Positions 49,003 to 59,475 are shown, counted from the first letter of the stretch. The stretch is DNA of 64,000 nucleotides from Paraescarpia echinospica (GCA_020002185.1 CM034544.1:36111964-36175963); one strand, 5' to 3'. The notes: a model not told the origin generated them from the sequence alone. Numbers and translations: made by a program.

Positions 49003-49552
49003 ACTTTTACCGTTCACACTAACACATCGACCATTTAAAAACACGTGTATCAACTTTTGCCATTCACACTAACACATCGACCATGTAAAAACACGTGTAT
49101 AAACTTTTACCGTTCACACTAACACATCGACCATTTAAAAACACGTGTATCAACTTTTACCGTTCACACTAACACATCGACCATTTAAAAACAGGTGTAT
49201 CAACTTTTACCGTTCAGACTAGCACATCGACAATTTAAAAACACGTGTGTCAACTTTTACCGTTCACAAAAACACATCGACCATTTAAAAACACGTGTAT
49301 CAACTTTTACCGTTCACACTAACACACCGACCATTTAAAAACACGTGTATAAACTTTTACTGTTCACACTAACACATCGACCATTTAAAAACACATGTAT
49401 AAACTTTTACCGTTCACACTAACACATCGACCATTTAAAAACACGTGTATAAACTTTTACCTTTCACACTAACACATCGACCATTTAAAAACACGTGTAT
49501 AAACTTTTACCGTTCACACTAACACATCGACCATTTAAAAACACGTGTATAA
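49003..49552 (+). repeat. 50-bp minisatellite, 11 tandem copies
   Basis: The unit starts ACTTTTACCGTTCACACTAA and includes CACATCGACC, ATTTAAAAAC and ACGTGTAT. The block AACACATCGA recurs every 50 bases from 49021 to 49521 with few substitutions. Nearly all units contain the palindrome ACACGTGT. Confidence 0.97.
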
Positions 49553-50388
49553 ACCTTTCCCAATCGCATCAAGATTCTTCTGTATGAATGATGTCAATAG
49601 AGAGTCGTACAATACACTGAGGGAGAGGACAAGTTGCAAGGAATCCTGCGTAGCGAGAAGATACGTGATAGAATCATTAGCGATACGGACAGCAGAGGCA
49701 GAAATCAACGGAGGTGATAGAAACTACGGGTTTCATCAAGTGATGACGTCACTCTTCCGGGTGTCATTGTGTGACACATATATTGAAAAGAAACGCGAAA
49801 ATCGCCACAGCTATTGTGAAATTATAGATATTTTGATAACAAATGCATTAGTAAGAAATATAGATTGTGATTTGGCAAAGAATTGAATTGCTGTCCAACA
49901 AAGCGTATTGTCATCAGATGTGTATCTGAAAGACTACCTGGCATAAAACGGTAATCAAGGAGTACAATAAGTTTATGATGACGACATGAAATAACCTTCT
50001 AATACAATGGGATGGTTAAATAAGTAGGACAGAATTTCCGTAGCAGAACTACGAGCTTCCACAAGTTAATGATGAAATAGTCACACCAGGACAACAGCAG
50101 TATTTATGAAACATTCACGATAATACAAGCAAGTATCTGCAGTTATTTTTAAATGTTTGATGTTAGTAAAACCGGTATTAATGAAAACACACAAATGTCA
50201 GTATCTATAACAACGTCGTCCCTGCACGTTTGTTACCCTTACCCTCTCCGACTGATCAATCTAGACAGTGTTGTCCCTACACAGTCGTCACTTTTGAACT
50301 TCTCCGACTAATCACTGTAGACAGTGTTCTCCATACACAAGCACCATGTTGCTACTTCTACGACTGATCATTCTAGAGAGTGTTGACC
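49553..50388. other. 3' flank of gene B
   Basis: Follows the gene B stop codon in gene orientation and should contain its 3' untranslated region. I see no clear AATAAA near the stop on the minus strand. A plus-strand ORF of 113 codons (49545-49886) starts in the last minisatellite unit; I recognise nothing in it. Confidence 0.4.
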
Positions 50389-50666
50389 TTACACAGGCGC
50401 CACCTTTGCACCTCTCCGACTGATAGCTCTGTATCCAGACTGAATGTTCCTCTTCATCATCCGGAGGTGACTCATCAACGTGTTGAAGTCAGCAGCAAAG
50501 ATGACAAGGGCAGGCACAACAAGCATCACTATCGAAACAACTCCCATCGCGATGTTCGACGAATGTTGATCTGACTTCAAGAATCCAATAGACGCCATGA
50601 CATTCTCGGCCTTTGTTTCCGGTTCTTCGTCTTCTGGGACAAAGATACTGACTTCTTCTCCAGTTG
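50389..50666 (-). CDS. Gene B, last exon: stalk, membrane span, cytoplasmic tail
   Basis: The exon opens in phase 1 (acceptor CCCATTCAG; split codon gives alanine), codes 91 residues and ends in TAA. An acidic juxtamembrane part (PEDEEPETKAENV) is followed by a hydrophobic helix (IAMGVVSIVMLVVPALVIFA), then a basic tail (HLRMMKRNIQSGYRAISRRG) ending KVAPV. This makes gene B a type I single-pass membrane protein with CCP domains outside. The tail has two tyrosine/serine-bearing spots but no recognised signalling motif. Confidence 0.9.
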
Positions 50667-51174
50667 CTGAATGGGCAAGCACGTGACATGATTGTTTACT
50701 ACTATGTATGAGTAAGTGTTGTCATTTTCATCACTACACATACACTGTGGTATTTTTTATTCCGACAACATGCGTAAAATAATTATACATTTTAAATTTA
50801 TTATATCCCTAATATTACAAAACAGATAGTAAATTCATTATTCGGATGTAATCGTGGTGTCTACAACGTTAATGCAACATGCAAATTATTATCGGTTTCT
50901 CATCATCGCGAACATTCAAGACTTGGTGTCTCAAAATCTTATCTGCCTTATTTGTTGAAGTCAAATCCTCCGCCAAACATGTGTTCCTGTATAGCAAGTG
51001 AACATTATGGTTTGTAATGAACCAACAAATGGGTATATATCTTTATAGCATGTATGCTCAGTATTTATCTTAAATTAACATATTAAAATAAACATAAAGC
51101 CGCATATTTTATTGATTTTGATCAAAGTTCTGATAAGAGACTGGACATTATTGCAACCAGTGTATCTTGACTAC

Positions 51175-51354
51175 CTTCGCAGATGGCGTCTTCGCCAATC
51201 CAGTCCCCCTGCGGTACACACTCCTTCCACAACTGTCCCGACACGAGTCTGTACCGAGGCAGGCATTGGTAGATGACTCGTCTCTGGCGGAGAGACTTCT
51301 TGTCTTCGTACCACGTCGTGTTGACTACATTTGGAGGCCGAGGACACTCCACTT
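51175..51354 (-). CDS. Gene B, CCP exon 8 (membrane-proximal)
   Basis: A 180-bp exon codes a four-cysteine CCP: VECPRPPNVVNTTWYED, then VIYQCLPRYRLVSG, then ECVPQGDWIGEDAICEG. Tryptophan present (GDWIG). Acceptor TTACTGTAG, donor GTAGTCAA, phase 1 both ends. It joins the membrane exon. Confidence 0.93.
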
Positions 51355-52314
51355 CTACAGTAAAAAATCAAATTACACAAGTCACAAATGTCAGTTAATA
51401 GTAAGCAAATTGCAATGTTGTAGTTTGCATTGTCGAATAGTATTATGCTAATGTTTCTAAGACAAGACTGCGGGTCTGCATTGATAAAACGACACGTATC
51501 AGTAAAAAACAATACCTACTGCATCAATCATACAGCAGACACATAGATAATTGCAAAATTATAAGATAAGCAATTGGCAAAACCGTGGTTAAAGATATGT
51601 ACTGCATTTCAAAGGCTAACGCTTTTAACCAACCAATACTTCAAACGACGGCAGTGACTATGGCATTGTGCTTGAACGACGAACAAAGGTAATATTTTTA
51701 ACAATGTTGTGATCGTGTAAGCTATAGTGAATTATGAAAATAATGATGAAATGCATGAATACTATTAATTTAAACTCAATGACAAAGTGCCTCATAAATA
51801 ACTTTGTTACAGCTGCGTAAACGCACTTTATTGGCAGACCCATGACACAATAATGTCGAAATTCCGTTGTTATACCAAAGTCAACTTGTTTTATGTCCAG
51901 GTAAATTATATCTACATAATTTGTTATTGCGGCAACGCAAGATAAGTCAAAATAACTCATGCGCGGTCCCATAAACATTTGCACAAAATATGCGTACCAT
52001 TATTAACAATCGATCTAAGTCCGTCTAACATCAGGTATAAACCCTGAAACTGCTGAAAAACCTCAAATAAAAGGAAACTTTGAAAACATAAGAAGGCGTT
52101 AATTATCCTCTGCAGAGTGGAAGATTATTCACTGAAAGTTTGGCGTTCGAGATACTCTTCAGGAGAAGCAAACATTAACAAACACACACACATAGCATCA
52201 CATACAGCGCCGCGTTTAGACACTGTTAGACTCTTGAGACTTTCATTCCCCGAAATGTAGCATAACATCCAGCTCCACGTTTAGTTATTGGCTGAGATTG
52301 AAAGATCAACTCAC

Positions 52315-52491
52315 TCTGACATTTCGGAGTTTCTCCACTCCACGTGCCATTCGCCTCGCACGTGCGCTCCTTGTCTCCCCCGGACAATGACCGTCCCTCG
52401 AGACACGTATAGACGACAAGTGACATGTACGTCACTGACGTCACATTGTATGCTCCCATATGTGGCAGTTCAGGCATAGGACACGTGATCG
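52315..52491 (-). CDS. Gene B, CCP exon 7
   Basis: A 177-bp exon codes ITCPMPELPHMGAYNVTS, then VVYTCLEGRSLSGGDKE, then TCEANGTWSGETPKC. Four cysteines and the tryptophan are in the normal places. Acceptor TCTCCCAAG, donor GTGAGTTG, phase 1 both ends. Confidence 0.93.
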
Positions 52492-52851
52492 CTTGGGAGA
52501 AATGACAGCGTAATTGTATATTGAATAAAAACATATCATCAATAACATATTACGAGTAGTAAAGTTTTCATCTTAGAAGGATGAAGGGGAGTCGGGAAAA
52601 CAAATGGTCACGAAGAAGCTTCGGAAACTAATAATAGGTGATACAGTATTAAAAAGGGCACATGTGAAATATTGAAAGACTTAGAAAGAGAGCATGGAAC
52701 ACATTAGCTTATGTTGTTAGAGAGTAAAAAGTACGAACAACATTAAGATTGAGAGAGTGTTATGGGATATTGAATGGTTGATTCGTTTATTCAAACATTG
52801 GCAACAATATACATGATACAATGCAAGATAACCATGTATATCATATACAGC

Positions 52852-52854
<3 letters not shown>

Positions 52855-52882
<28 letters not shown>
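52855..52882 (+). repeat. Short (TA)n microsatellite
   Basis: About 28 bases of TA in a gene B intron, just after a segment (52770-52850) that resembles 62215-62270. Confidence 0.9.
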
Positions 52883-52887
<5 letters not shown>

Positions 52888-53162
52888 TTAATAACACTGC
52901 AGGTAGACAACTGTCGACGAGAAGGCTGTAAGGATTGGGTGATGAGACTGCTTATATGATCAACTGAAAGACGAGGATGGTTGTATCTCAGGTCCGGATA
53001 TCTATCAACAAATGTGTCTAATGCCTTAGGTTCTGTGATAGTGGCAATGTTTTATTTATGATATTTGCCATCCTTTGCTAACAACGCAACCAGAAAACTG
53101 TTAGTTTGACTACTATCTTGAAACGCACTATTAACGGATCGAATGGAAGCGTTTTGTTTTAC

Positions 53163-53339
53163 CTGTGCACACGACGTCTTCGCCTTCCCAGGTCGCTTCT
53201 TTGCTACAGATGAGTGTCATGTGAGGACCTTTGCGGTAGTAGCCGGACTCGCACGTATACGTCGCTCTGTCCAGGTATCTTGTCCCGGTCGTCTCGCTCA
53301 TGGCATTGTGCACGGATGGAGGCTGTCCACATGTCACTT
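53163..53339 (-). CDS. Gene B, CCP exon 6
   Basis: A 177-bp exon codes VTCGQPPSVHNAMSETTG, then ATYTCESGYYRKGP, then ICSKEATWEGEDVVCTG. Canonical four-cysteine CCP. Acceptor TGCTTTAAG, donor GTAAAACA, phase 1 both ends. The CR1 element at 53.57-57.8 kb lies in the intron just upstream of it in gene order. Confidence 0.92.
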
Positions 53340-53820
53340 CTTAAAGCAATCATCGAAATATACCATGAATCGCAGTGTGTTCAATAGAACTGTACAAACA
53401 CGCGCATCCGTCCATACATGTATACACTCAAGTACGTGTAAACATGCATGCCCTATGAATACATGCAGGCGTTTTTCTGACGAACGATTAGAAGGTGTGG
53501 TTACATATATATCTTAAAGTAGAAAATCCAGCTTCCCGTCGAAGAAAAATGGAAGAAGAATTGAAGGTTGTTTAACAAGAGATTTAACAAGATTGCCATC
53601 CAGAAAATTACTCTGGATGGCAGGTGGACAAGGAAGCCTTTTGGCTTATCGAGAGTCCAATACTTTTTATCTACATGTATCCCGCCTTTTTAAGGTGTGT
53701 GTCGATTTTATTTTTAAACATATTCACGCTACTAGCACCAACACAATCAGGAGATAATCTGTTCCATTCATTTACAATCCTTTGTGAGAATGAGAACTTT
53801 CTTATATCTAATCTACACTG

Positions 53821-54795
53821 CTACTTTACTAATGTAGCTTCATGTCCTCTGGTCCTTCTATCTTTCTTAACTGAGAAAAAAATGTTTCTATCAATATTTT
53901 CATAACCATTCAATATTTTAAACACTTCTATGTGATCTCCTCTCAATCTCCTGGTCTCTAGTGTTGTTAAACCACATTCTTTTAGGCGTATTTCGTAACT
54001 AAGATCCCTCAGATTTGGTATCATTTTAGTCGCTCTCCTCTGCACTCTTTCTACCATATCTATGTCCTTCTTGCGATATGGCCTCCATGCTTGTATACAA
54101 TATTCTAAATGAGGCCTCACTATTGTTTTGTACAGCGGTACTATTAATTCTTTTTTCTTATACGCTATATTTCGCCTAATTAATCCAAGGATTTGATTTC
54201 CCTTTGACGCTGCATTTCCGCACTGCTCTGAAACCTTCATTTCAGCACTAATGGTTAACCCTAAGTCCTTTTCTTTTACAGTAGTACTTAGAACAGTACC
54301 CCCCATTTTATATTTTACCTCTTCATTCCCATGACCTGTGTGGAGGCATTTACATTTCCCAAAATTGAACAGCATTTGCCACTTTTCAGACCATTTGATC
54401 AACCTATCAAGATCATCTTGTAAATGCTGTCTGTCTCCATCACTTTTAATCCTTCTAAACACTTTTGTATCATCCGCAAATTTTAACACCTTGCTTGTTA
54501 TATCATCGTCCAAATCGTTGATATATATTAAGAATAATATAGGTCCTAGTACTGATCCCTGTGGTACCCCACTCAATACCGATTTCCAGTTTGAAGCCTC
54601 CCCATCAACTACTACACGTTGTCTTCTGTCATTCAGCCATTTTTCTATCCAGTTTATTATACCATTTCCTATGCCATGGGCCTTTAGCTTAAGGAGTAAT
54701 CTTTGATGTGGTACTTTGTCGAAAGCTTTTTGAAAATCTAAATAGACGATATCTACTGGTGATCCCTCATCTACCCACTTAGTGATGTCTTCCAA
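53821..54795 (-). CDS. CR1 copy c ORF2, reverse transcriptase part
   Basis: This open frame has the RT motifs DIVYLDFQKAFDKVPHQR (motif A), SGVPQGSVLGPILFLIYIND (motif B) and KVLKFADDTKVF (catalytic FADD, motif C). The thumb and C-terminal region includes QAWRPYRKKDIDMVERVQRR and ILNGYENIDRN. It ends GHEATLVK. Stops and a frame change at about 54.80-54.91 kb separate it from the upstream half, so this copy cannot make an intact ORF2 protein unless those are sequence errors. Confidence 0.9.
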   Translation of the reverse strand: MEDITKWVDEGSPVDIVYLDFQKAFDKVPHQRLLLKLKAHGIGNGIINWIEKWLNDRRQRVVVDGEASNWKSVLSGVPQGSVLGPILFLIYINDLDDDITSKVLKFADDTKVFRRIKSDGDRQHLQDDLDRLIKWSEKWQMLFNFGKCKCLHTGHGNEEVKYKMGGTVLSTTVKEKDLGLTISAEMKVSEQCGNAASKGNQILGLIRRNIAYKKKELIVPLYKTIVRPHLEYCIQAWRPYRKKDIDMVERVQRRATKMIPNLRDLSYEIRLKECGLTTLETRRLRGDHIEVFKILNGYENIDRNIFFSVKKDRRTRGHEATLVK

Positions 54796-54904
54796 AAATC
54801 ATAACGTATTTGTTAAGCATGACCTCGCTGTAAAAAAAACATGTTGAGATGGGTTTATCAAGTTTTGTTTAACAAGAACATCCACCATGTGTTTTAATTA
54901 GTCT

Positions 54905-56383
54905 TTATAATAATTTACAAATCACTGATGTTAAACTCACTGGTCTATAGTTCTCTGACTTGTTTCTCGAACCTTTTTTGAATAACGGTATAATGTTTGC
55001 TTCTTTCCATTCTAAAGGAACCACTCCCTCTTCTAATGACAAATTGAAAACTGTTGCAAGCGGTACGCTAATTTGTTCTACAATTTCCAATAGTAGTTTG
55101 GGCGGAATCCCGTCCACTCCAGGTGATTTATTATCCTTCATAGCCCTTATTTTCTTAGCTACCATTTCCGAGGTTACAACTAACTGTCCTAAATAGTCTG
55201 AATCTGCCCCCTTGAACTTAGCCTCTGGTACTGGCAGTGAACTAATATCTTCCCTGGTAAACACTGAACTAAAATACTCATTCAGGTCTTCTGCCATTAA
55301 GAATCCCTCTGATATTGTATTTCCAGCACTATCTTCTAGAGGACCGACCTGATCCTGAACTTTCTGTTTGCTTCGAATATACGCATAAAAACTCTTACTG
55401 TCATGTTTTATATTACTAGCTAATTTTTTTTCATAGCTTCTCTTTGAATTTCTAATTTCAGCTGTAGCTTGATTAAGTGCTTCTTTATAAATGTTGTTGT
55501 CTTCATCATTTCCAGTACATCTATATGACTTCCACATCATTTGTTTATACTTAATTTTTCTAATGGCTTCTTTCGATAAATGTTTCTTTTTAGACCGTTT
55601 CCCTTGTTTTTTGAAAGGTACAAATTTATCGACTATGCACTTAATTTCACTATTTAAGATATTCCAGCATTCGGTTGCTGTCTTAATCTTCAGTGTGTTA
55701 TTCCAGTCTATCTTTGCTAAATATTTCCTCATGTCCTTATACCTTCCTCTGTGGAAATTTCTCCTATACTGCTTTTTACTATTCCTTTCTGATTTTACTT
55801 TGATGGTAAAATGTATCTGGTTGTGATCACTACTCCCCAGTGGCTCACATATCTTGACATTTTCAACTAATTCTTTCTGTGAGGACAAAACTAAGTCTAA
55901 CACATTCTGTCCCCTGGTTGGTTCTAGCACATGTTGAGAAAGGAAACTATCTTGTACTAAAAGTAAAAACTTGTGGTCCTCACTCCCCATACTCTGTAGA
56001 GATTTCCATTGTATATGCCCATGGTTAAAGTCCCCCATAATAATACAGTTCCGTTTGCTTACTTCCCTTATAGCGTTTTGTATTTTTTCATTCTCTTCTA
56101 TGCTTATGTTTGGACTTCGATAAACTAACCCAACTGTTAACGTTGAGTTTCCTGTAACTATGTTACACCAAACAGCTTCTTCGCAATCTGCTTCTCTTTC
56201 TAATTTTATTTCATAAGCCTGGATAGATTCTTTAATATATAAAATAACTCCACCTCCCTTTCTTCCTATTCTATCTTTCCTAAACATTACATATCCTGTT
56301 AGTCCCAATTCGGCATCTGATATATCAGTGGTGGCCCACGATTCGGTTATACCTATTATGTGAGGGTCAATATCTTCTACCAT
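54905..56383 (-). CDS. CR1 copy c ORF2, endonuclease and RT entry
   Basis: 492 codons from the first methionine (MVEDIDPHIIGITESWA). Apurinic-type endonuclease motifs: IIGITESWA (catalytic E), IMGDFNHGHIQW (D and N) and GSSDHNQI (SDH). It continues through the linker to KDNKSPGVDGIPPKLLLEI and SENYRPVSLTSVICKLL-stop. The open frame extends upstream of the methionine (CICLNARSIVNKRSELNI, about 56440-56386) and overlaps the end of ORF1 in another frame. The true start is unclear, and reinitiation or frameshifting is possible. Confidence 0.88.
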   Translation of the reverse strand: MVEDIDPHIIGITESWATTDISDAELGLTGYVMFRKDRIGRKGGGVILYIKESIQAYEIKLEREADCEEAVWCNIVTGNSTLTVGLVYRSPNISIEENEKIQNAIREVSKRNCIIMGDFNHGHIQWKSLQSMGSEDHKFLLLVQDSFLSQHVLEPTRGQNVLDLVLSSQKELVENVKICEPLGSSDHNQIHFTIKVKSERNSKKQYRRNFHRGRYKDMRKYLAKIDWNNTLKIKTATECWNILNSEIKCIVDKFVPFKKQGKRSKKKHLSKEAIRKIKYKQMMWKSYRCTGNDEDNNIYKEALNQATAEIRNSKRSYEKKLASNIKHDSKSFYAYIRSKQKVQDQVGPLEDSAGNTISEGFLMAEDLNEYFSSVFTREDISSLPVPEAKFKGADSDYLGQLVVTSEMVAKKIRAMKDNKSPGVDGIPPKLLLEIVEQISVPLATVFNLSLEEGVVPLEWKEANIIPLFKKGSRNKSENYRPVSLTSVICKLL

Positions 56384-56547
56384 AATGTTTAGTTCACTTC
56401 TTTTGTTTACTATGCTCCTTGCATTTAAACAAATGCATTTATATCCTGATTCAGAACAGTTTTCCAGGCTGTTCTTTGCCGATTTATTTCTGCTGTCTTT
56501 ATCTATGCCTCCAGTTTCAGGCTTCTCTGTGAATCCCCCCTGCGAAT

Positions 56548-57216
56548 CTAGTTTAAATAGATGCAGCCTGTCCCACTGTCAACAGATTGCAGCAAGTTCT
56601 CTGAGAAAACTGCTGCCCCCTTTCCACTTAGATGTAGGCCATCTCTCATGTACATATCTTCCCTCCCAACAAAGTATCCCCATAAATCTACGAATCCCAC
56701 CCCCTCTTCTTTACACATCTGCTCAACTAGTGCGTTGATCGCCATCCTCTTGCAGTTTCTATATGTCGGCCCCCTTCCTCCCATTACTGGCAAAATTCCT
56801 GAGAGGATAATCTGTTCTACTCTTGTCTTCTTTAACTTCTTCACTAACTGTCTGTACTTCTGAACTATCCCAGTTGTTCCCTCCCTCTCTGCGTTATTTG
56901 TCCCTACATGTACTAGTATAGACCCTCCCTTGCCATGCCCCAGTACCTTCTCTACCCTTTCAGTTACATGTTCTATCCTAGCCCCCGGTAGACAAACAAC
57001 GACGTCCTCCCCCTCGCTTAGAGTCTTATCTGTCTTTCTCATAATCGAATCGCCCATAAACACCCTCTCTTTCCTCATTGCCCCCTCAATCACTGCCTCA
57101 GTGTAGCTCTTTCTACGGTTTGCATCTGTCTGGTTGTAATCTTGTTCCCCTGTCTTCTGCTCTCCCGTCACAGTCTCGTCCGTTCCATTCTTTCCTGACG
57201 CTGTTTCTCTTGTCAC
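56548..57216 (-). CDS. CR1 copy c ORF1, SGNH/GDSL esterase part
   Basis: The frame holds an SGNH hydrolase-like domain: VFMGDSIMRKT (block I GDS with the nucleophile serine), ILVHVGTNNAERE (GTNN, block III) and MRDGLHLSGKGAAVFS (DxxH, block V). Such esterase ORF1 proteins are known in CR1-type LINEs. The frame ends in GCIYLN-stop at 56548. It is joined to the N-terminal piece by a single frameshift near 57215. Confidence 0.88.
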   Translation of the reverse strand: MTRETASGKNGTDETVTGEQKTGEQDYNQTDANRRKSYTEAVIEGAMRKERVFMGDSIMRKTDKTLSEGEDVVVCLPGARIEHVTERVEKVLGHGKGGSILVHVGTNNAEREGTTGIVQKYRQLVKKLKKTRVEQIILSGILPVMGGRGPTYRNCKRMAINALVEQMCKEEGVGFVDLWGYFVGREDMYMRDGLHLSGKGAAVFSENLLQSVDSGTGCIYLN

Positions 57217-57773
57217 CTTTCTTCCTGTCCTGTCATCGTCCCTCCCGACTTCTCTTCTGTCACATGTACTCTCACTTCCTTTCTTCCCGTCATCTTTCCT
57301 CCCATTGCATTTCCTTCTCTCCTCTCCCGTCTCTTTTTCCCTCCTACCTCTTTCTCTACGGTCACTTTCTCTCCTGCCACCTTCACACCTGTCACATTTC
57401 CTGCCGTCGATCCTCCACTTTCTTCCCCTCCGATCACCTTCCCTCCTCTCAGTCTCCTTTCCTCGGTCTTGTTGCCACTACTCTGCTCCTTCAGTTTCAC
57501 AGTATTCCCAACTTTATCCCTGTCGTCTCTCTCCATTCCATCTGTCTCCTTGCTGATTCTCATCTCCATCCCCTTCACAATATCTACCAACCTAGCTACC
57601 TCTTTCTCCAGACATTTCACCTTCCAACACCCCACGCACTGAAAGGTGAATCCCTCTTCCTTGGTTTCTGTCCATGACTTCGTACAGCCGGATAAGGCAA
57701 AATCTACCCAACTGTGGCAGTCGTCGCACACCAAGTGTCTCTTTGCCTTGACTTGCCGCTTGCAAGGCGCCAT
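57213..57773 (-). CDS. CR1 copy c ORF1, N-terminal zinc-binding part
   Basis: Starts MAPCKRQVKAKRHLVCDD with cysteine/histidine spacing CDDCHSW...C...CVGCW, like the PHD/zinc-type head of CR1 ORF1. A coiled-coil-prone segment (KCLEKEVARLVDIVKGME) and a long low-complexity Gly/Lys/Glu stretch follow. It ends at a TGA (QEER-stop) where the esterase frame takes over, so a one-base indel has split ORF1. Confidence 0.82.
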   Translation of the reverse strand: MAPCKRQVKAKRHLVCDDCHSWVDFALSGCTKSWTETKEEGFTFQCVGCWKVKCLEKEVARLVDIVKGMEMRISKETDGMERDDRDKVGNTVKLKEQSSGNKTEERRLRGGKVIGGEESGGSTAGNVTGVKVAGEKVTVEKEVGGKKRRERREGNAMGGKMTGRKEVRVHVTEEKSGGTMTGQEER

Positions 57774-57780
57774 ATCAGAA

Positions 57781-58681
57781 TTTATTTAATAATAATAATC
57801 TAATTAGCTATTTAAAATAGTTTTGTCAACTGTGTTTACACTATTCACTGTCTATGTAGTCTTTAAGAAGACTGTTTTCTGTGCACAAATGCTACACTTT
57901 ACGTAAGATTGCGTACGCTAGACTGCCTTATTTATTTAGGTTATACAGCGCCCTAGCGAATAAGAGAGACACTAGCTACATAAACTTAGTTCGCCCGATT
58001 ATCGCAAATGCTTAATTTTAACAACAAAGCTACCTTATTAAAATGTCTAGCAGGTACTGACTTACACAGATAGTATCTTATGTAGGTAGTTTATGGTTGT
58101 TACTTTATCACCTATATATTCTACCACATAACGAGGTTTGTTAAATCTTGTTTACAAACTTATCGTAGCCATAAGCTAACGTACCCTATTATCACTCATA
58201 GACTAAAGTGTCCTAAAATACTTTATCTAACTAACTTTAAGCACAACTGCTACTCAATATATGTTTACTGCTACTTTATGAATGATATTAAGGCAAGAAT
58301 AATACTTATCAATCAGTAATTCCACTTGCTTATGAACTTTGATACACCACCAATTTCAACGATCTATCTCCGCCAAATATAGCCTCGATTAATTGTTATG
58401 TTGACATGGGGCACTGGAACAAGGAGAGGCGAAGACAGAGGGGTCTGGCGAGTTTGTTATGGAGCCGCGAGCTGTACACGTGCAAGTACGCAAGCTAACT
58501 AATAAACAACCCATATATGTACAGACCCTAAACGTTTGTTTAGTCAAAGACACACCAAAATGACCTTCGAAGCGTTTCGTTACTCACTGATAAAAGTAAC
58601 TAACTTGTGAAGGACATGTAACTAGAGATTGTTCAGTGAATAACAAACCAAACATACATTGTGAACCGTTTCTCTACTCAC
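57781..58681. other. Likely CR1 5' region and gene B intron
   Basis: AT-rich, no coding exon recognised. It may contain the 5' untranslated region of CR1 copy c; without another full-length copy the border cannot be set. Confidence 0.4.
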
Positions 58682-58864
58682 TTGTACAAGTCGGCGCATC
58701 ACAACTCCAGTTGCCTGTGAGTTTACACTCACAGGTGGCGTCTACAGCTGTGTGGTTGTGGCCTGCAGCGCAGGAGTAAGTCACCTTTGATCCCACGACA
58801 ACGCCATCGTTGTAGAATTGAACGTTCGATTCTTCACTGGTTTGAATTGCAGGACAAGTGATTT
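58682..58864 (-). CDS. Gene B, CCP exon 5 (extra cysteine pair)
   Basis: A 183-bp exon codes ITCPAIQTSEESNVQFYND, then KVTYSCAAGHNHTAVD, then ATCECKLTGNWSCDAPTCT. Six cysteines: the normal four plus one in CEC and one in NWSC, close enough to pair. Acceptor TTGTTTTCAG, donor GTGAGTAG, phase 1 both ends. Confidence 0.92.
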
Positions 58865-59029
58865 CTGAAAACAAATATTTAACGGTTCGTCAAACATGTT
58901 TGCAGTACGACGACTTTGACCTAGATACGTTAAGAAGACATAAAAGTGAACACACGTTAGCGTATACGAACTATAAATAAATATAGTATATCAGTGTGCA
59001 CCAAATGCAGAACATGCCTCTGTGTTCAG

Positions 59030-59105
59030 GCAGGTAGCGTGGCTGAATTGGAAGAGTGCGTTTTCGACCGGCGATAGCAGGATCCGAATAGTTATTTAAC
59101 TGCAC
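59030..59105 (+). mobile_element. tRNA-like SINE head, degraded
   Basis: GGTAGCGTGGCTGAATTGG resembles an A box and GCAGGATCCGAATAG a B box. No conserved acceptor stem or clear 3' body is visible. Probable SINE remnant in a gene B intron. Confidence 0.4.
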
Positions 59106-59298
59106 CTTTCTTTAAACCCCCAACTGCACTCACACAAAATCACCCAATTAAATACATCTTCCCTGAAGCGGAATTACACTCCCCATGCTTGGAGGGGTCG
59201 CGCTGACTACCCCTTCCTTTCAACCAAGTCAACCGCTCTGGTGACTGATCACAGCAAACTAATCAATACAAATCAGATAGTCTTTGTGATCAAACCAC

Positions 59299-59475
59299 CT
59301 TCAAACGCTGGATGTTCTCCACTCCACAGCTCGTCTTCACCGCAAGACCGAGTCAAATCACCGCTGACGTGACGATATGCGTACTGAGGTCGATACGTGA
59401 CCGACGCCCCGACTGTCAGATTTCCCACTGAAAGTACACCTCCGACGACGTTTCCCGGCGCCCGACATATAGTTT
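59299..59475 (-). CDS. Gene B, CCP exon 4, lacking cysteines 2 and 4
   Basis: A 177-bp exon with good borders (acceptor TGGTTGCAG, donor GTGGTTTG; phase 1 both ends) codes TICRAPGNVVGGVLSVGN, then ASVTYRPQYAYRHVSG, then SCGEDELWSGEHPAFEG. The fold signature is clear, with cysteines 1 and 3 and the tryptophan in place. Where cysteine 2 belongs (VTYxC) there is proline, and where cysteine 4 belongs (PxC) there is phenylalanine. In CCP domains 2 and 4 pair, so one whole disulfide is missing. The frame is open through the exon. Confidence 0.88.

Larger units (their letters stand above)
53572..57780 (-). mobile_element. CR1-like LINE, copy c, near full length
   Basis: Contains ORF1 (57773-56548, one frameshift) and ORF2 (56383 or earlier to about 53821, broken near 54.8-54.9 kb). 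The 3' region has a perfect 10-bp hairpin (53595-53621) and terminal TAACAAGATT-type repeats at 53572-53594. The 5' untranslated region probably extends beyond 57780 but I see no boundary. It is in an intron of gene B, sense orientation. Copies a, b and d are shorter relatives in this window. Confidence 0.92.

Noticed and set aside
49003..49552. CRISPR-like array
   Set aside because: Head-to-tail 50-bp units without variable spacers in an animal genome: a minisatellite.
57078..57677. 199-codon plus-strand frame in the CR1 region
   Set aside because: Antisense shadow of CR1 ORF1, which has recognisable domains on the minus strand.
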